Positions 25,215 to 35,494 of a stretch of DNA of 64,000 nucleotides are shown here, one piece after another (position 1 is the stretch's first letter; every line of letters starts with the position of its first letter). The notes beneath the pieces are model-generated. The model did not search any database. It was not told where the DNA came from and saw nothing but the letters and a program-made list of their open reading frames with translations. A program made the translations under genes and the position numbers. The stretch comes from Heterobilharzia americana. Taxonomy: Eukaryota > Platyhelminthes > Trematoda > Strigeidida > Schistosomatidae. The stretch is from the NCBI GenBank assembly GCA_944470555.2, contig OX104134.1, positions 72,596,678 to 72,660,677 on the forward strand, read 5' to 3'.

Positions 25215-28200
25215 TTTTAACGTAAGTATACCATAATTAACCATTGTGGAGATAGGAACAAAAGTATATTAAGACTTTGTAGCATTATGTAACGGCATTC
25301 CTAGAGAATTTTCTAAAGACTTCATCAACAACTTATTAGAGGATAAAAAACATCTTTGATCAGGTCTTGTTTTAGTCTAGATCTCATTCATTATTAGGTC
25401 AAGTGGAATTTGAATTCGAAAACCAAGACAATGCGTTCGAATAAACAATTCAAATTTAGCTCTACACATCCATTTAGCAGCAAACTTTCACTCACTGAGA
25501 ACTCATCCAAAAAGACATCAAAGCTGTTCATAAATGGATCAAAGAAAATACCTGGCGTTTTACACTCCAATAACAACCCTGCAAATACAATCAAGAAGCC
25601 TAGACAACCTGAATGCATAAATTTAAAATAAAAATGACCTAATGCTTCTTGGACCAACATTAATATCGCCTATCTATCAAAATGTGATAAAAAAATTACC
25701 AGGAATCTTAAGAAAACGTAAAACTGAGGCTCTTTAAAAGACAACCATTGTTGTTAGAAATGATCCAGCTCATATAAATGACAGACTACTCTTCAAATAT
25801 ACGTGGAATTGTGTCCACTGGCTGTTTGTGTGTCGACTGCGATGCTATTAATGCAATCAACTGCCTCACAAACTCCTTAATAGTGTTTAAAAGCGTGCAG
25901 ATGAAATAAGGCAAACTGCAAACACTGTCTTAAAACTAAAGAATTTGTGGGTAAAATCTGTGATAATAGTATACTACATTCTCATTAACTCTAAATTTGA
26001 CTTTTCATTAACGAATTTCGCAGTATAAATATAAATAGATAAATAAGGTGTTTCACAGTATTAATTTGTACGAAAGGGGGAAAAACGTTATTAAATCCAT
26101 GTCAAAATGCATACGTGGCAACTGAATTTCTGATTGTAACCTACTTTTGCATGCACACACATTGTTGATTATGGAAGTATAACCTTGGTTTTCCCAGTAA
26201 ATAGATTATGATGACAAAATTTAGTTCCATTTTATTTTCAGATGCACATATGGACACTTTTATCTAATTTGTTGTATGTAGTAACTTTTATAGGTTGTAT
26301 TCTCTAAAAATCAATCTCCTCGAAGTTCCTAAACGTCAGAAATTTACTCTTCTTTCTGATTAATATTTTAAATATATACATTTTTTACTTATGGAAAAGA
26401 AAGTGACTTGGTACTCAGAATACATTTTTAGCATATACTGAAGTGTATAAGTCTATTCAGATCCTACCATTTACTTGGAATAATTTACAGTGATCCACTT
26501 TCATGATATAAAGGAAATGAGTAATCAGTGGCAAGTCAGTATATCAGCCTTCCCGCTAATGTACCTAAATAATGTTCACATTTCACTATTTTTTAGTGAT
26601 ACTATGTTAATGCTTTGCGAATCTGCTGAAAACATTCGACCTAACTAGGTTATCTCATTAGTAACAACCTGCTATTTTTCCTTTGGTGACCCATGTCCCT
26701 TCCTACCTCTTCTCAGTTAATTTAGAATGAGAGCTTGAGGCAAATAAATCTTTAATCGAACTTAATAGAAACAAATAGTAAGATGCAACATATAAATGAA
26801 CTAAAAATTGAAGTTAGTCTGCTAATTATCTTTGCAGTCTACATAAAATTTGTGAAGTAGTGATGAGATAGAAACTTGTCTGCATCATCCATTCAACTAC
26901 AAGTTGGTACACAGATAAGTTCTACAGTGTTGTATAAATGTCAAATCTGTGAACTACTCATTATACTTTCACTTGTTATTTCCATGTAACATGCGAAATT
27001 CCTCACCTGAAATACACTTATGAACGTACTAAAATATCTATATAATCATGATTTCTCCTGAGATATGTGAACAGTTAACAAAATATAGTGATTTTATAGA
27101 TGAAATATTTTAATTGCACCACCAAACAAATGGTATATCTGATACGTTATCAGTTTTTGTACTTCAAAAGGTCTTCTTAATTTCATATGTACATCGTTTA
27201 GAATACAAAAGCACTGCTGTCACAAGATGTAGATTGGATCAGCTTATCTTTTCTCGCCATGATCTGAACACCAAAATCAAAACACCATTTGCCGACTTAA
27301 AGAGTGATGGCAAACAGGTGGTTAATATAGAACACCGAATCAGAATCAAAGTTGCTGTATTCCCAAGACCCAATGCTAAATTGAACACGTTAAGATCTTA
27401 TATGTTGAATCAGGCGGTCTTCTTGCATTTTCCGAATTTTCCATTCGAATAGGTTGCATCAATTCGTCATAATTCTGAAGAAAACAGAAAAGAGAATGTG
27501 TTTTCGAAAGATATAAGATAATTTAACGTTGCTGAGTAACATTAGCTCCAGAAGCACTCATGATTTCAAAAGTGAAAAAAAAAGATTTCGACGGAATTCC
27601 AGGCGTCAATTGACTTTTGAATGCATTGTTGCTTAAAATGAAGATACCAGGAGTAAATGAAAAGAAGTGACTCTTGTCTGAAGCTTTCATTCAAGAAGAC
27701 GTACTGGTACATCTGCAGGGGATATCAATGCCAAGCCTGTAATCGGACCATACTAGTTGTTACACTATCATAACTTCCTGAGATCCTTGGAAACACATAT
27801 GTCAGTCATCAGTGATGCAGGAATAATATAAAAACCTGTGTGAAAATTTAATAAGCTTTCAGTTGACAACCGTTTCACAGTTTTCTCAATAAAGTAGATC
27901 AGAAATAATGATCTCTGCAGTATAAAAATTGAGTTTTATCATCACTCATATAGTATTTTTTTTTAAAAATGTTGACAACTATTGTTAGCTTACATGTCAC
28001 TAGCTATTCAACACATTTGTGTTCTAAAAACTGCCAATTTGAATGCCAGTGAAAACAAAATGTATGGTTTTACTACTTTATTTCAAATAAGTAACCACTA
28101 GTAAATAAGGAATATTTTGATTATAACCCGTTAAAACCTATTTAAAAAAGAATTAAATACTCCAAGTAATTTCAGTTGACTGTAGAAATGGGTCCTGTTT

Positions 28201-28285
28201 AGGAAAACAATTTACAGACTAGGGTGTATCTTCTCACAGTAGTTCTGACATTCCAGGACTGAAGATTCCATTTGAAAGACCCAGT
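25215..28285. other. no recognised gene
   Basis: Two open frames deserve naming only as unassigned: 27114-27452 (+, 112 codons) and 25394-25660 (-, 88 codons, mirrored by 25410-25631 on plus). Neither shows a domain I know, and neither has obvious splice context. No known repeat was recognised. Confidence 0.4.
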
Positions 28286-28287
28286 CT

Positions 28288-28358
28288 TCATATTGATAAT
28301 CCATACGCAGTTACAATACAGTGGATATTCTTGTTCTCCCACTTAACAGTACACTCAC
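28288..28358 (-). CDS. Tctex-type dynein light chain, last exon with stop
   Basis: After an intron of 1719 nt (28359-30077), the acceptor TTACATACAG leads into a final exon reading [22 protein letters not shown] and TGA (28288-28290). The C-T-V-x-W-E-N-K and final I-V-x-x-x-G-L-x-I strands are diagnostic of the Tctex1/DYNLT family. With exons A to C the product is about 104 residues, against 113-116 in vertebrate DYNLT1/3, and no domain is missing. The match looks closer to DYNLT3 than DYNLT1 by eye. Confidence 0.93.
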
Positions 28359-30077
28359 CTGTATGTAAGTGAAAATAAAATAGTTATGTTACTCCTGGAA
28401 ATGCAAACAGCTGGCATGTTTTGACGTGAAAATACAAGTTACTATAGGAGCATATTTTCCTCGGAAACAGTATTATCAAGGTAACCATAAACACTTGTTG
28501 CCTTGGTATTTTCGTGATTCAAAGATATGCTTTGAACATTGCATACACTGTCAGTGTATGAGTTCTTCACTCTACGAAGTAGCCATTGCTGGCTAGTCTC
28601 CTTAATGGCACAATAGTGTTTTGCTTATAAATTAAAAACTTCGCTAACCAAGAACCCGCATCTATCTTAAACTAATATGTTTGAAGTAGTAAGAGACGTT
28701 CTAGTTGGAAATGCCCTGCTTTGAACTAAAATTGATCAGGTAATTAGTTTACAGAATACGGTCATAACTGTGTGCTGCTTACTTTTTGAGACGAACCTTT
28801 GCGTTTCGGACAAAGTCTATAGAGGGAGAAACAATTTTTCGCAGTGTAATTACTTATCTTTTCAATGCACTCAGGTTCTTAGCTGTGCAATAATGAATAT
28901 ATGTACTTCAGAAGATTATATTTTATCTATGAAAAATTAACCAAGAATCGAAGCTGATAATCTTCTCATAATGGGCGAACAGAGAGAACATTATTTGCTT
29001 TAAAGTATTGCAGTAGTGAAGAAAAGAAAAATTCAAGGAAATGACAGTAGCTGAGTATAGAGGATGTTTTATGTGCTCACTTGGAAAACTACCTATAAAT
29101 ACTGCCTGGATTTTTTGATAAAATGAATTACAGGATTATCTTTACTTATATAGCTTTCGATCTCACAAACGAACGGAATTCGGCTACTTTCTAACCACTA
29201 CTGTGATCTGTCTACGGGGTCAGATCAAACTGGCTAAAATTACAACGACTGCATTGAGTTGAACTTACCCAGGAAATAATGCTGTATCATTGTATGACAT
29301 ATCACATCAAGTTAATAAATATGCGATGATAATCACGCACTCAAGCGTTACCGAAATATTGAAAATCTGCATTTACGCGTTCAAATAATGTTAAAAGAAA
29401 ATTAGTTCAAGTATCTTCTTAAATCGCACTTCACTTTCCATTTTCCATAGACCTTTTCTCACTAGTCAATCGTCCTTTCTTCCCCAGCTTCCTTGAACAT
29501 TTATATTCTGAGCTGTTCTAGAGCTTTGCGTATTAACATCTACCACAAGAACATACTTACAATATTTCCGTGCTCTAAGCCATGTAAAAACTTTTAAATG
29601 AAACATTCCCACCCCATAGTTCACTGGTAGGATACTTCCATAATTGTCAACATATCTTACCTTTTCTACCAATAATTATCACTAATTCACTACCTAAAGG
29701 AATTTTAAGAATTTGAAGCTTAGTTTTTGTATGTGGGAGTTAGTTATTTATAGTCATAGCTGTAAGTTAATGATGCTTTAAGGTAAATCACAACATAAAC
29801 CTTTCTTTTCATACGTAATTAAAGCCAGGAAATCTTCAGTATAAAATCTTATTAAATAAAGTTAGGCTTATTTTTTGAAAGTCAGCGCGTTAATCTATTT
29901 AACTACGGTCGAGCAGAAGTAACTTTTTGTACATGTATATCAAGTAATTGGAGGCTAGTGTCCTCAGCATGATCACATTTTATTTGCTTGTTGTTGTAAA
30001 CATACACTAATGAAAATAAAATCAAGAAAAATGATCTTAATATGACAAAAGGAGTCCACAGGACAGAATAACCTTAC
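28359..30077 (-). other. last intron of the dynein light chain gene
   Basis: This 1.7-kb intron is mostly AT-rich and featureless. It holds one exon-like 33-nt segment (29661-29693, -) with good acceptor and donor and a compatible phase, discussed as a possible cassette exon. A 68-codon frame at 29466-29672 (-) overlaps it but resembles no known protein. Confidence 0.6.
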
Positions 30078-30155
30078 CGTCTTTAGCATCATCCCAGTAA
30101 CAAGAGGTGGTACTATAAAATCCAAAAGCAGACTTTTGCACTATAGTACAATTGA
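30078..30155 (-). CDS. Tctex-type dynein light chain, exon C
   Basis: This exon is separated from exon B by a 52-nt intron (30156-30207; acceptor TCACAG). It reads VNCTIVQKSAFGFYSTTSCY then WDDAKDG. This is the central beta-strand pair, very close to human DYNLT3, which also has a V-V-Q-K-S-A-x-G-F run followed by S-S-C-F-W-D. It begins and ends in phase 1 and has a GTAAGG donor. Confidence 0.93.
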
Positions 30156-30207
30156 CTGTGAGTAAAAGTACATTTCATTACACGTATAAATTAAAACATT
30201 TCCCTAC

Positions 30208-30331
30208 CAATATACTTGAATGGTTTCCCCAGATCGATTAATTCACCTCGACAACGTTCAACAATATTCCTAGCCCAGTCTTTAGCAGCTTCATTTGAGA
30301 AACTGTTACTTCCAATAACACTTTGCACACA
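30208..30331 (-). CDS. Tctex-type dynein light chain, exon B
   Basis: This exon follows exon A across an intron of only 46 nt (30332-30377). It reads CVQSVIGSNSFSNEAAKDWA and continues to LGKPFKYI, the signature of helix 2 and the first strand of DYNLT proteins, where G-K-P-F-K-Y-I is nearly invariant. It ends in phase 1 with a GTAGGG donor. The join TEVEAIINK-CVQSVIGSNS restores family spacing exactly, which supports the micro-intron although its acceptor (TTAAAG) lacks a good pyrimidine tract. Confidence 0.92.
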
Positions 30332-30377
30332 CTTTAATTTTTATAGTTAATATAAAATTTATATTGTTTATATTAAC

Positions 30378-30419
30378 CTTGTTGATGATAGCTTCCACTT
30401 CAGTCCTTGAGAATTTAGA
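30378..30419 (-). CDS. Tctex-type dynein light chain, exon A (first recognised)
   Basis: This 42-nt exon encodes SKFSRTEVEAIINK in phase 0. It corresponds to the first helix of DYNLT light chains, in the place where human DYNLT3 has an E-E-A-x-N-I-V-K-type helix. The upstream acceptor is strong (pyrimidine-rich tract ending TTTCTAG). The donor is a weak GTTAAT. No exon further upstream was identified. Only about ten N-terminal residues are missing relative to the family, or just a start codon. Tctex light chains dimerise and bind the dynein intermediate chain and cargo. In flukes they are found in both cytoplasmic and tegument-associated dynein. Confidence 0.85.
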
Positions 30420-30424
30420 CTAGA

Positions 30425-30990
30425 AACCAAGAAGAAAATGCTTTTTAGTCAGTATACAATATTTTATCGGAGTGAATAAATACTGAGAGACAAGTTTATC
30501 TGTGATACTTAAATAGGCATTTTATCACTGTGGCATACTATTATTCATCTTGAATAGTTTAACAGTAGCCTACGTGAATAAAAATTTCTAAGTCAAAACT
30601 TTACACTGGAAGAAATACGACAAATCTTCAAAACTTTGATTTTTAAGACAGACGAAACAACTCCGAATTGTTTCAAAAGCCTTTCAAAGATTTAAATATG
30701 AAAAAATGAAATTTGTCTAGACACTGTTCATTGAGTGGATTGATTGCATCTTCTTATGAACGGACAGAACGGATTTCTGAGTACATTTCAGTTTCAACAT
30801 TTATTTACAGGATGACGATACCTGATGGAAAGTTTATTCCACTTATTTACTGAAGTACTCCAAATTGGAAACTGAGGTCCTGAATATGCTAAACGTGGAT
30901 GATTCCATTTAAATAATATATGACAATGAATAAATTGAATTCAGATTTCATTCTAAAAGATTCATCAGACGTTTCACATAGTCAAACAAT
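30425..30990. other. no recognised feature upstream of the dynein light chain exons
   Basis: This should contain the 5' end of the light chain gene if it has a conventional first exon. I could not identify an ATG with a phase-0 donor that is convincing, nor a promoter element. Confidence 0.4.
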
Positions 30991-30994
30991 ATTA

Positions 30995-31863
30995 TTTACT
31001 GCATTACATTTCAGACACAGTTTATTGGTCATAGTCATATCAAGGTAACTCTACAACTTTGACACGAGGATTATATAGTTTCACTTCTCTCGCCGTCTTT
31101 ATGATATTGGTAGTAGGAGTTCCCATGTATACACAATGGGTACTGAGTCATTCCTATTGGATGTGTTTGGTGTTGATTCATTAAACAATGATTCGGTTGT
31201 CAATTACTCCACTGAACTAATTTCGCTTTCAAAGGTTGTCACTCTGTTCCATCCTATTGTGTGATTGTGAGTAATTCCATGAATAGCTATGACCAAGCAT
31301 TTTTTCCAAATTCCTTATCTTAAAAAGATCAATCAATTTTTATTTAACTGGGGTTTTGTGCTCAGAAAGCCCAAATGTTTCTGGTAGACCACTTGACCAA
31401 TGCATTTCACCCCTCTGTCATTCCAGAGTATTTGGTAAAGTAAATTATTCTGCCTAATTGGACCATTGAATGTTTTAGCCTATGGAGCTTATTTCTTATT
31501 GGGTTTTCTGGTTTAAAGGCCACTCTAATCCTCACCTTACCAGAGAAGCCAACGTAATGTCGCTAAGGTGCCTTTCTTGTACAGAAAAACTGTTGAGGTT
31601 ATTAATTTCCTGTTTGCAGAATTGCGCTATTATTAATACCATTATTATTACTATCAACACATGTGTTACAACCATTGGTCACACTTTTCTTATGATTACT
31701 TAGTTACTTAATCATCAACATAGCAGGATAATTACTGATGACAAAGTGTCTTTAATTTGTCCTATTTTCTGTCTTACATCTTACTAGCAGGTTTCATAAG
31801 CCTATTACTTAGATATTTTATTAGGTCAAATTTAACTGATATAGGATGAAGTGATTGGAAATT
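30995..31863 (-). mobile_element. Penelope-like element C (3' fragment)
   Basis: On the minus strand this stretch aligns by eye with element B at roughly 34770-35660. It covers the end of the RT, a triplet-rich linker (near 31630-31660), a wrecked GIY-YIG domain and the 3' terminal sequence. Recognisable pieces include KHSMVQLGRIIYFTKYSG, where element B has KQNNLVYQIPCND. Many stops are present. At its upstream edge (31863) the similarity stops abruptly against the RTE fragment. Confidence 0.72.
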
Positions 31864-32910
31864 CTAAATCAGAGATGTTCTCCATATCTCCCATTTGTCT
31901 TGATGGCTGACTGGTGTGAAGATTTCCTTTGTAGTTTCATCCTTCAGTTTCCGAGTGTTGTACTTGAACTGAGGTCTATCACCAGCTTCCTTGAAGGCTT
32001 TTAACTTGATTTGGAAGGTTCCTTGCACTAGATAGTGGTCTGAACCTACATCTGATCTCTCTCTTGACCTTGTTTTGAAATAGACTGTGTCTCCATTTTC
32101 TTGAGATTGAGATGAAGTCGATCTGATTTTTAGTGTATCCTGGTATGGTGTCTGGTGAAATCCATGTCGCTCGCTTTGTGGATATCCTTGTGCTTGAACA
32201 CACTGCCTGAATCCAATCACCAAATCGTGAATGCACAGAATTCTGCAAACAATTCTCATTCTCGTTCATCACCTCACCTAGCGCTTCTCGACCCATTGTT
32301 AGTTCTCTTCCTGCGTTGTCCCCTCCCAGTTTGGCATTCATGTCAACCCAACCATTAAAAACTTTGATATCGCCAACTTGGATGGGGTCTTGTCCAGTGT
32401 TGATTGAAGTTGTCTGTAGAATTCCTCCTTTTTCTCTTGCTCTGCATTATTTGTAGGTGCACAGCATTGTGTGATTGTGACTTTCCTTCCTTTTGAGTTG
32501 AATCTTGCTGTCATGATCCTGCATGAGGAGATTGGTTCGCACTGCATGAAAGCCTTCGATGCTCTTGGGGACATCATGATAGCCACTCCATAACTCAGTG
32601 TGCTGTGCTCGTGGTTGTCATCTGTGTGACAATATCAGAGTAGATTATTGATTCTCCAGTTGACGGTTTGCAGAGTCCACTCCCATTCCATCTGCTTTCG
32701 CAAATTCCTAACACTTCAATGTGATTCATATCTTCTCATCTCGTTTGCAATCTGGGCTGGCTTGCTGGGTTCAAACACGGTGCGGACATTTCATGTCCTC
32801 AAGTTTACTTTCGCTTTCATCGAGAGAAGAGAAGGCACATCGGCCAACAATTGGCTTGTTGAAGGTTTTCACCAACTGGCGTCATTTCGCCTCTCCGACT
32901 CCAGCGAGGA
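31864..32910 (-). pseudogene. RTE-like APE endonuclease (broken)
   Basis: Endonuclease blocks in order: a degenerate T-W-N-V-R-T start near 32800, QIANEMRRYESH near 32740, YGVAIMMSPRASKAF (about 32550-32595), QCCAPTNNAEQEKKEEFYRQ (about 32415-32475), NAKLGGDNAGRE (about 32310-32340), RATWISPDTIPGYTKNQIDF (about 32120-32180) and SDHYLVQGTFQIKLKAFK (about 31980-32050). The S-D-H catalytic triad end and N-Q-I-D motif are intact. The G-D-F-N-A-K box is damaged by a frame change between 32338 and 32345. At least two frameshifts and an early stop disable it. Confidence 0.85.
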
Positions 32911-33055
32911 ATAAGTTTGTTTTTGTTTTTTATATTTTGTTTGTGCTTTGAAGTTTCTTTAGCGGTTAGATTTGTTTTACGGGTTGGGTTGGTAGCCCTA
33001 TGCCCAACCTTCCCTCTTTACCTTTAACTAGTGAACTAGTAACCAGGGGAGGTTA
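31864..33055 (-). mobile_element. RTE-like non-LTR retrotransposon, 5' part only
   Basis: Reading from about 33055 downward on minus there is a short 5' UTR with the GGGCTACCAACCCAACCC phrase common at the start of fluke RTE elements. An APE endonuclease follows and ends at 31864. The reverse transcriptase and 3' end are absent, which is the opposite of the usual 5' truncation. The fragment abuts Penelope-like element C, so a deletion or rearrangement probably removed the rest. Confidence 0.78.
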
Positions 33056-33059
33056 CGTA

Positions 33060-34640
33060 GATTTCTATCTGAGTTTATTATATGATAAGAAAACAATACT
33101 CATTCCCCTACTAGTAAGATTGAATCTATAGTTCGCAAAATAGACCTCACTTTTAAAACTCATTCAGCTTTTGTAGATTTGATATAAACCAGGATGCGTA
33201 GTGTGCGGAGAGAATATGGTGTCTACAATATCTGTGCTCACTACCATTGCTTTTTCACCGAAAACACCTGCGATTTCGTTTTTTCACCACCTGTATAGGC
33301 ACTAAGTGTATGAGACAGTACTTCAAAATAAAAAAACACTAGTTTTTTAGTGACAGAATATACCTTAAGTGTTTTTGTGATTCTGAAAGGGAAATACTTT
33401 AAGGTTACAGGAACAGTAGATATGTGCCTCAATAGTTCCTTTGAGCCTTTGTAAGGACAAGGCAGAGTTTCTCACGTGAGTAGTCAAACATAGGAACAAC
33501 CTCTTTTGAAAGATTTAAAATAAAAGTGTTTGTGAATTAGGTATACTGTAGATATTGAAATTACTGGGATAGCAATCATTCAAGATAACCTTTTTTTTCT
33601 ACGTTATTGCTTCATGCGGGTACTTTTTATGGGAGGATATGTTCCGCTGAACTTCTGAATACTGAGATGAATATAGTATCAATCTTGGAGCGAGAAGTGT
33701 AGGGAAGTGTTTCTTTAGAAAAATATTACTTGACGAAAGTAACTAAAAACCACTTATATGTACACGGGGAAGATAATTTGTACCTTTAACTGATGAGACG
33801 TTTATATAAAACTAGGCACAAAATATCACAAGCTGTCCATTTGAAGTGAACTCAAGATATCTCGTCGAACGATGAGGACTGTCAATAACTCTTGGATTTT
33901 TCATATGCTTGACTAGTGACTATTTGTTCTCATAAATTACAGCTCTGGATGCAATTTAAGCCAAGACAGATTATGTTCAAGAGGGCTAAAATTCGGCTGC
34001 CAAAATGTATTTTGTAATTAGTTATAGGAATGGGGGAAACTAAGGAACCATGACTTGCTTACTATGGCATGACAAAAAATGCTTACTGTATAGATTAGGT
34101 TTCTTGTAACAATGATCAGTCACTAAGGTGAATCTGACCAATACATTTAAAAAAATTTGAGGCCTAATTAAAATTTCTTTGTGAACAAAGTGCCTTGCTT
34201 TCTAGTGTACATCCATTTTATTTCACAACTATTCAAAATTTATTTTCACAGGTGCGACCGATTTCGTCTGCGAAATTTTCTGTTTGAATCGGCACAGAGC
34301 TAACGCTTTGTTTTTGTCAATAATCTCACTGTTTCGTGCTACCAACGCTTTTATGGAGCTGCACTCATTAGTTGGGTAGCCAAATTATTATTACTCGGTG
34401 TGTGAACTGCCAACGGTTCTTCAACCATATCTTTTGAAAATTTTGAATATTTCTGAGTAAAAATACTATCGGATTTACATAACAGTAAACCTTAAATCTT
34501 GCGCAGAAGTTTATCAGTTGGAGTTGCAGTTATTAGAATGGTAGACACTCAGTAATACAGTATTAACTAGCAGATGAAATTTGAAGTCGGAGTTATGTCT
34601 GTTAATCAAGAAAAATAATCACACATTTCCTGACACAGAA
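33060..34640. other. no recognised gene
   Basis: I see no exon and no convincing repeat. In particular I did not find the SLC6 TM1 exon here, although it would be the natural place for it. Confidence 0.45.
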
Positions 34641-34770
34641 TTTTATAGTCCAATTAAATTGCATTATTCATTTTTCTTAATAAGAGTGTAAAACGTAGGC
34701 ATCATGGTAGAGTGTAATTCCATTTTAGTCTGTTTATTAGAAATATCACACAGTGAAACAGTAGCATTTA

Positions 34771-34822
34771 CTGGATAACGTTTCGGACATAATTTATTGT
34801 CCATATTCATATCAGGTAACTC
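34771..34822 (-). ncRNA. hammerhead-like segment of Penelope-like element B
   Basis: The minus strand reads CTGATATGA, then GGAC, a 10-nt loop, GTCC and GAAAC. This resembles the hammerhead core (CTGANGA, stem II, GAAA) known to occur in the terminal repeats of Penelope-like elements. However, the core has two extra bases and four unpaired bases separate it from stem II. Element C keeps the same layout at 31003-31045 with further decay. It is therefore probably a non-functional relic. Confidence 0.4.
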
Positions 34823-34921
34823 CACAACTTCAAGACAGTCTTTATATATTCCTAGTATTCTCTTCTTCTCTGAGATGACAAGGGTAGTAGAATTTTCCAT
34901 ATATCTGGGACAGGTGCAACA

Positions 34922-35290
34922 TCATTTCGATTGCATGTATTTGGTGTTGATTCGATAAACAATCAATCTCTCCCTCCACTCAACTAAGTTAGTTTTCAAC
35001 GCTGTCACCCTATCCCACCCTACTGTGTGATTGTGTGTCATCGCATGCAGAGCTATAGTCAAGTTTTTCTCTAGATTTCTTATCTTATTAGGATCTACTG
35101 ATCTTGATTTAGCTAAGTTTTTGTGCTCTTTTATTCTAATCGACCCTGGTCGACTGCTTTGACCTATGTACTTGACCTCGCAATCATTGCAAGGAATCTG
35201 GTAAACCAGATTATTTTGCTTAATTGCGTCGATAGGATCTTTTAACCTACAAAGCTTGTTTCTAAGTGAGTTTGTTGGTTTGAGTGCCAC
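34922..35290 (-). pseudogene. Penelope-like GIY-YIG endonuclease (open, 122 codons)
   Basis: This is a well-preserved C-terminal endonuclease of a Penelope-like element. LVYQIPCNDCEVKYIGQSSR holds the CxxC finger and the GIY-YIG equivalent (Y-x-I-G-Q). It is followed by a basic helix IRIKEHKNLAKS, the HAMTHNHTVGWDR block, and EWRERLIVYRINTKY at the end. The frame is open from 35290 to the stop at 34922 with no internal break. The GIY-YIG fold would cut DNA for insertion. The upstream RT is broken, so it is only a fragment of a dead element. Confidence 0.85.
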
Positions 35291-35406
35291 TTTAATCCCA
35301 GCCTTATTGAGAGTTCTTCGTAGTGCTTCTGAGGTGCCTTACTTGTATAGTAACACAGCGGAGGCTTTGAATTCTCTCTTAACCCTCTTATTAATAACAT
35401 TTGTAT

Positions 35407-35475
<69 letters not shown>
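35407..35475. repeat. (TAC)23 microsatellite inside Penelope-like element B
   Basis: Twenty-three perfect TAC units on the plus strand (GTA/AGT on minus) lie exactly in the linker between the RT and GIY-YIG parts of element B. Element C has a shorter, imperfect triplet-rich tract (TTATTA-type) at the matching place. Confidence 0.95.
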
Positions 35476-35494
35476 CACTGCTAATATTTTCCTT

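Noticed and set aside
25394..25660. 88-codon minus-strand frame mirrored by a plus-strand frame
   Set aside because: Open on both strands because of local composition. There is no motif and no neighbour that suggests function.
27114..27452. 112-codon plus-strand open frame
   Set aside because: It is the longest open frame outside mobile elements but has no recognisable domain or splice context, and its composition is unremarkable. I could not support a gene.
29466..29672. 68-codon minus-strand frame in the last light chain intron
   Set aside because: It contains a strong donor string inside the frame and resembles no protein. The true light chain exons lie on either side of it.
31864..33055. 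Considered as a host AP endonuclease gene
   Set aside because: The N-Q-I-D and S-D-H context and the 5' UTR phrase are those of RTE retrotransposons, and the frame is broken.
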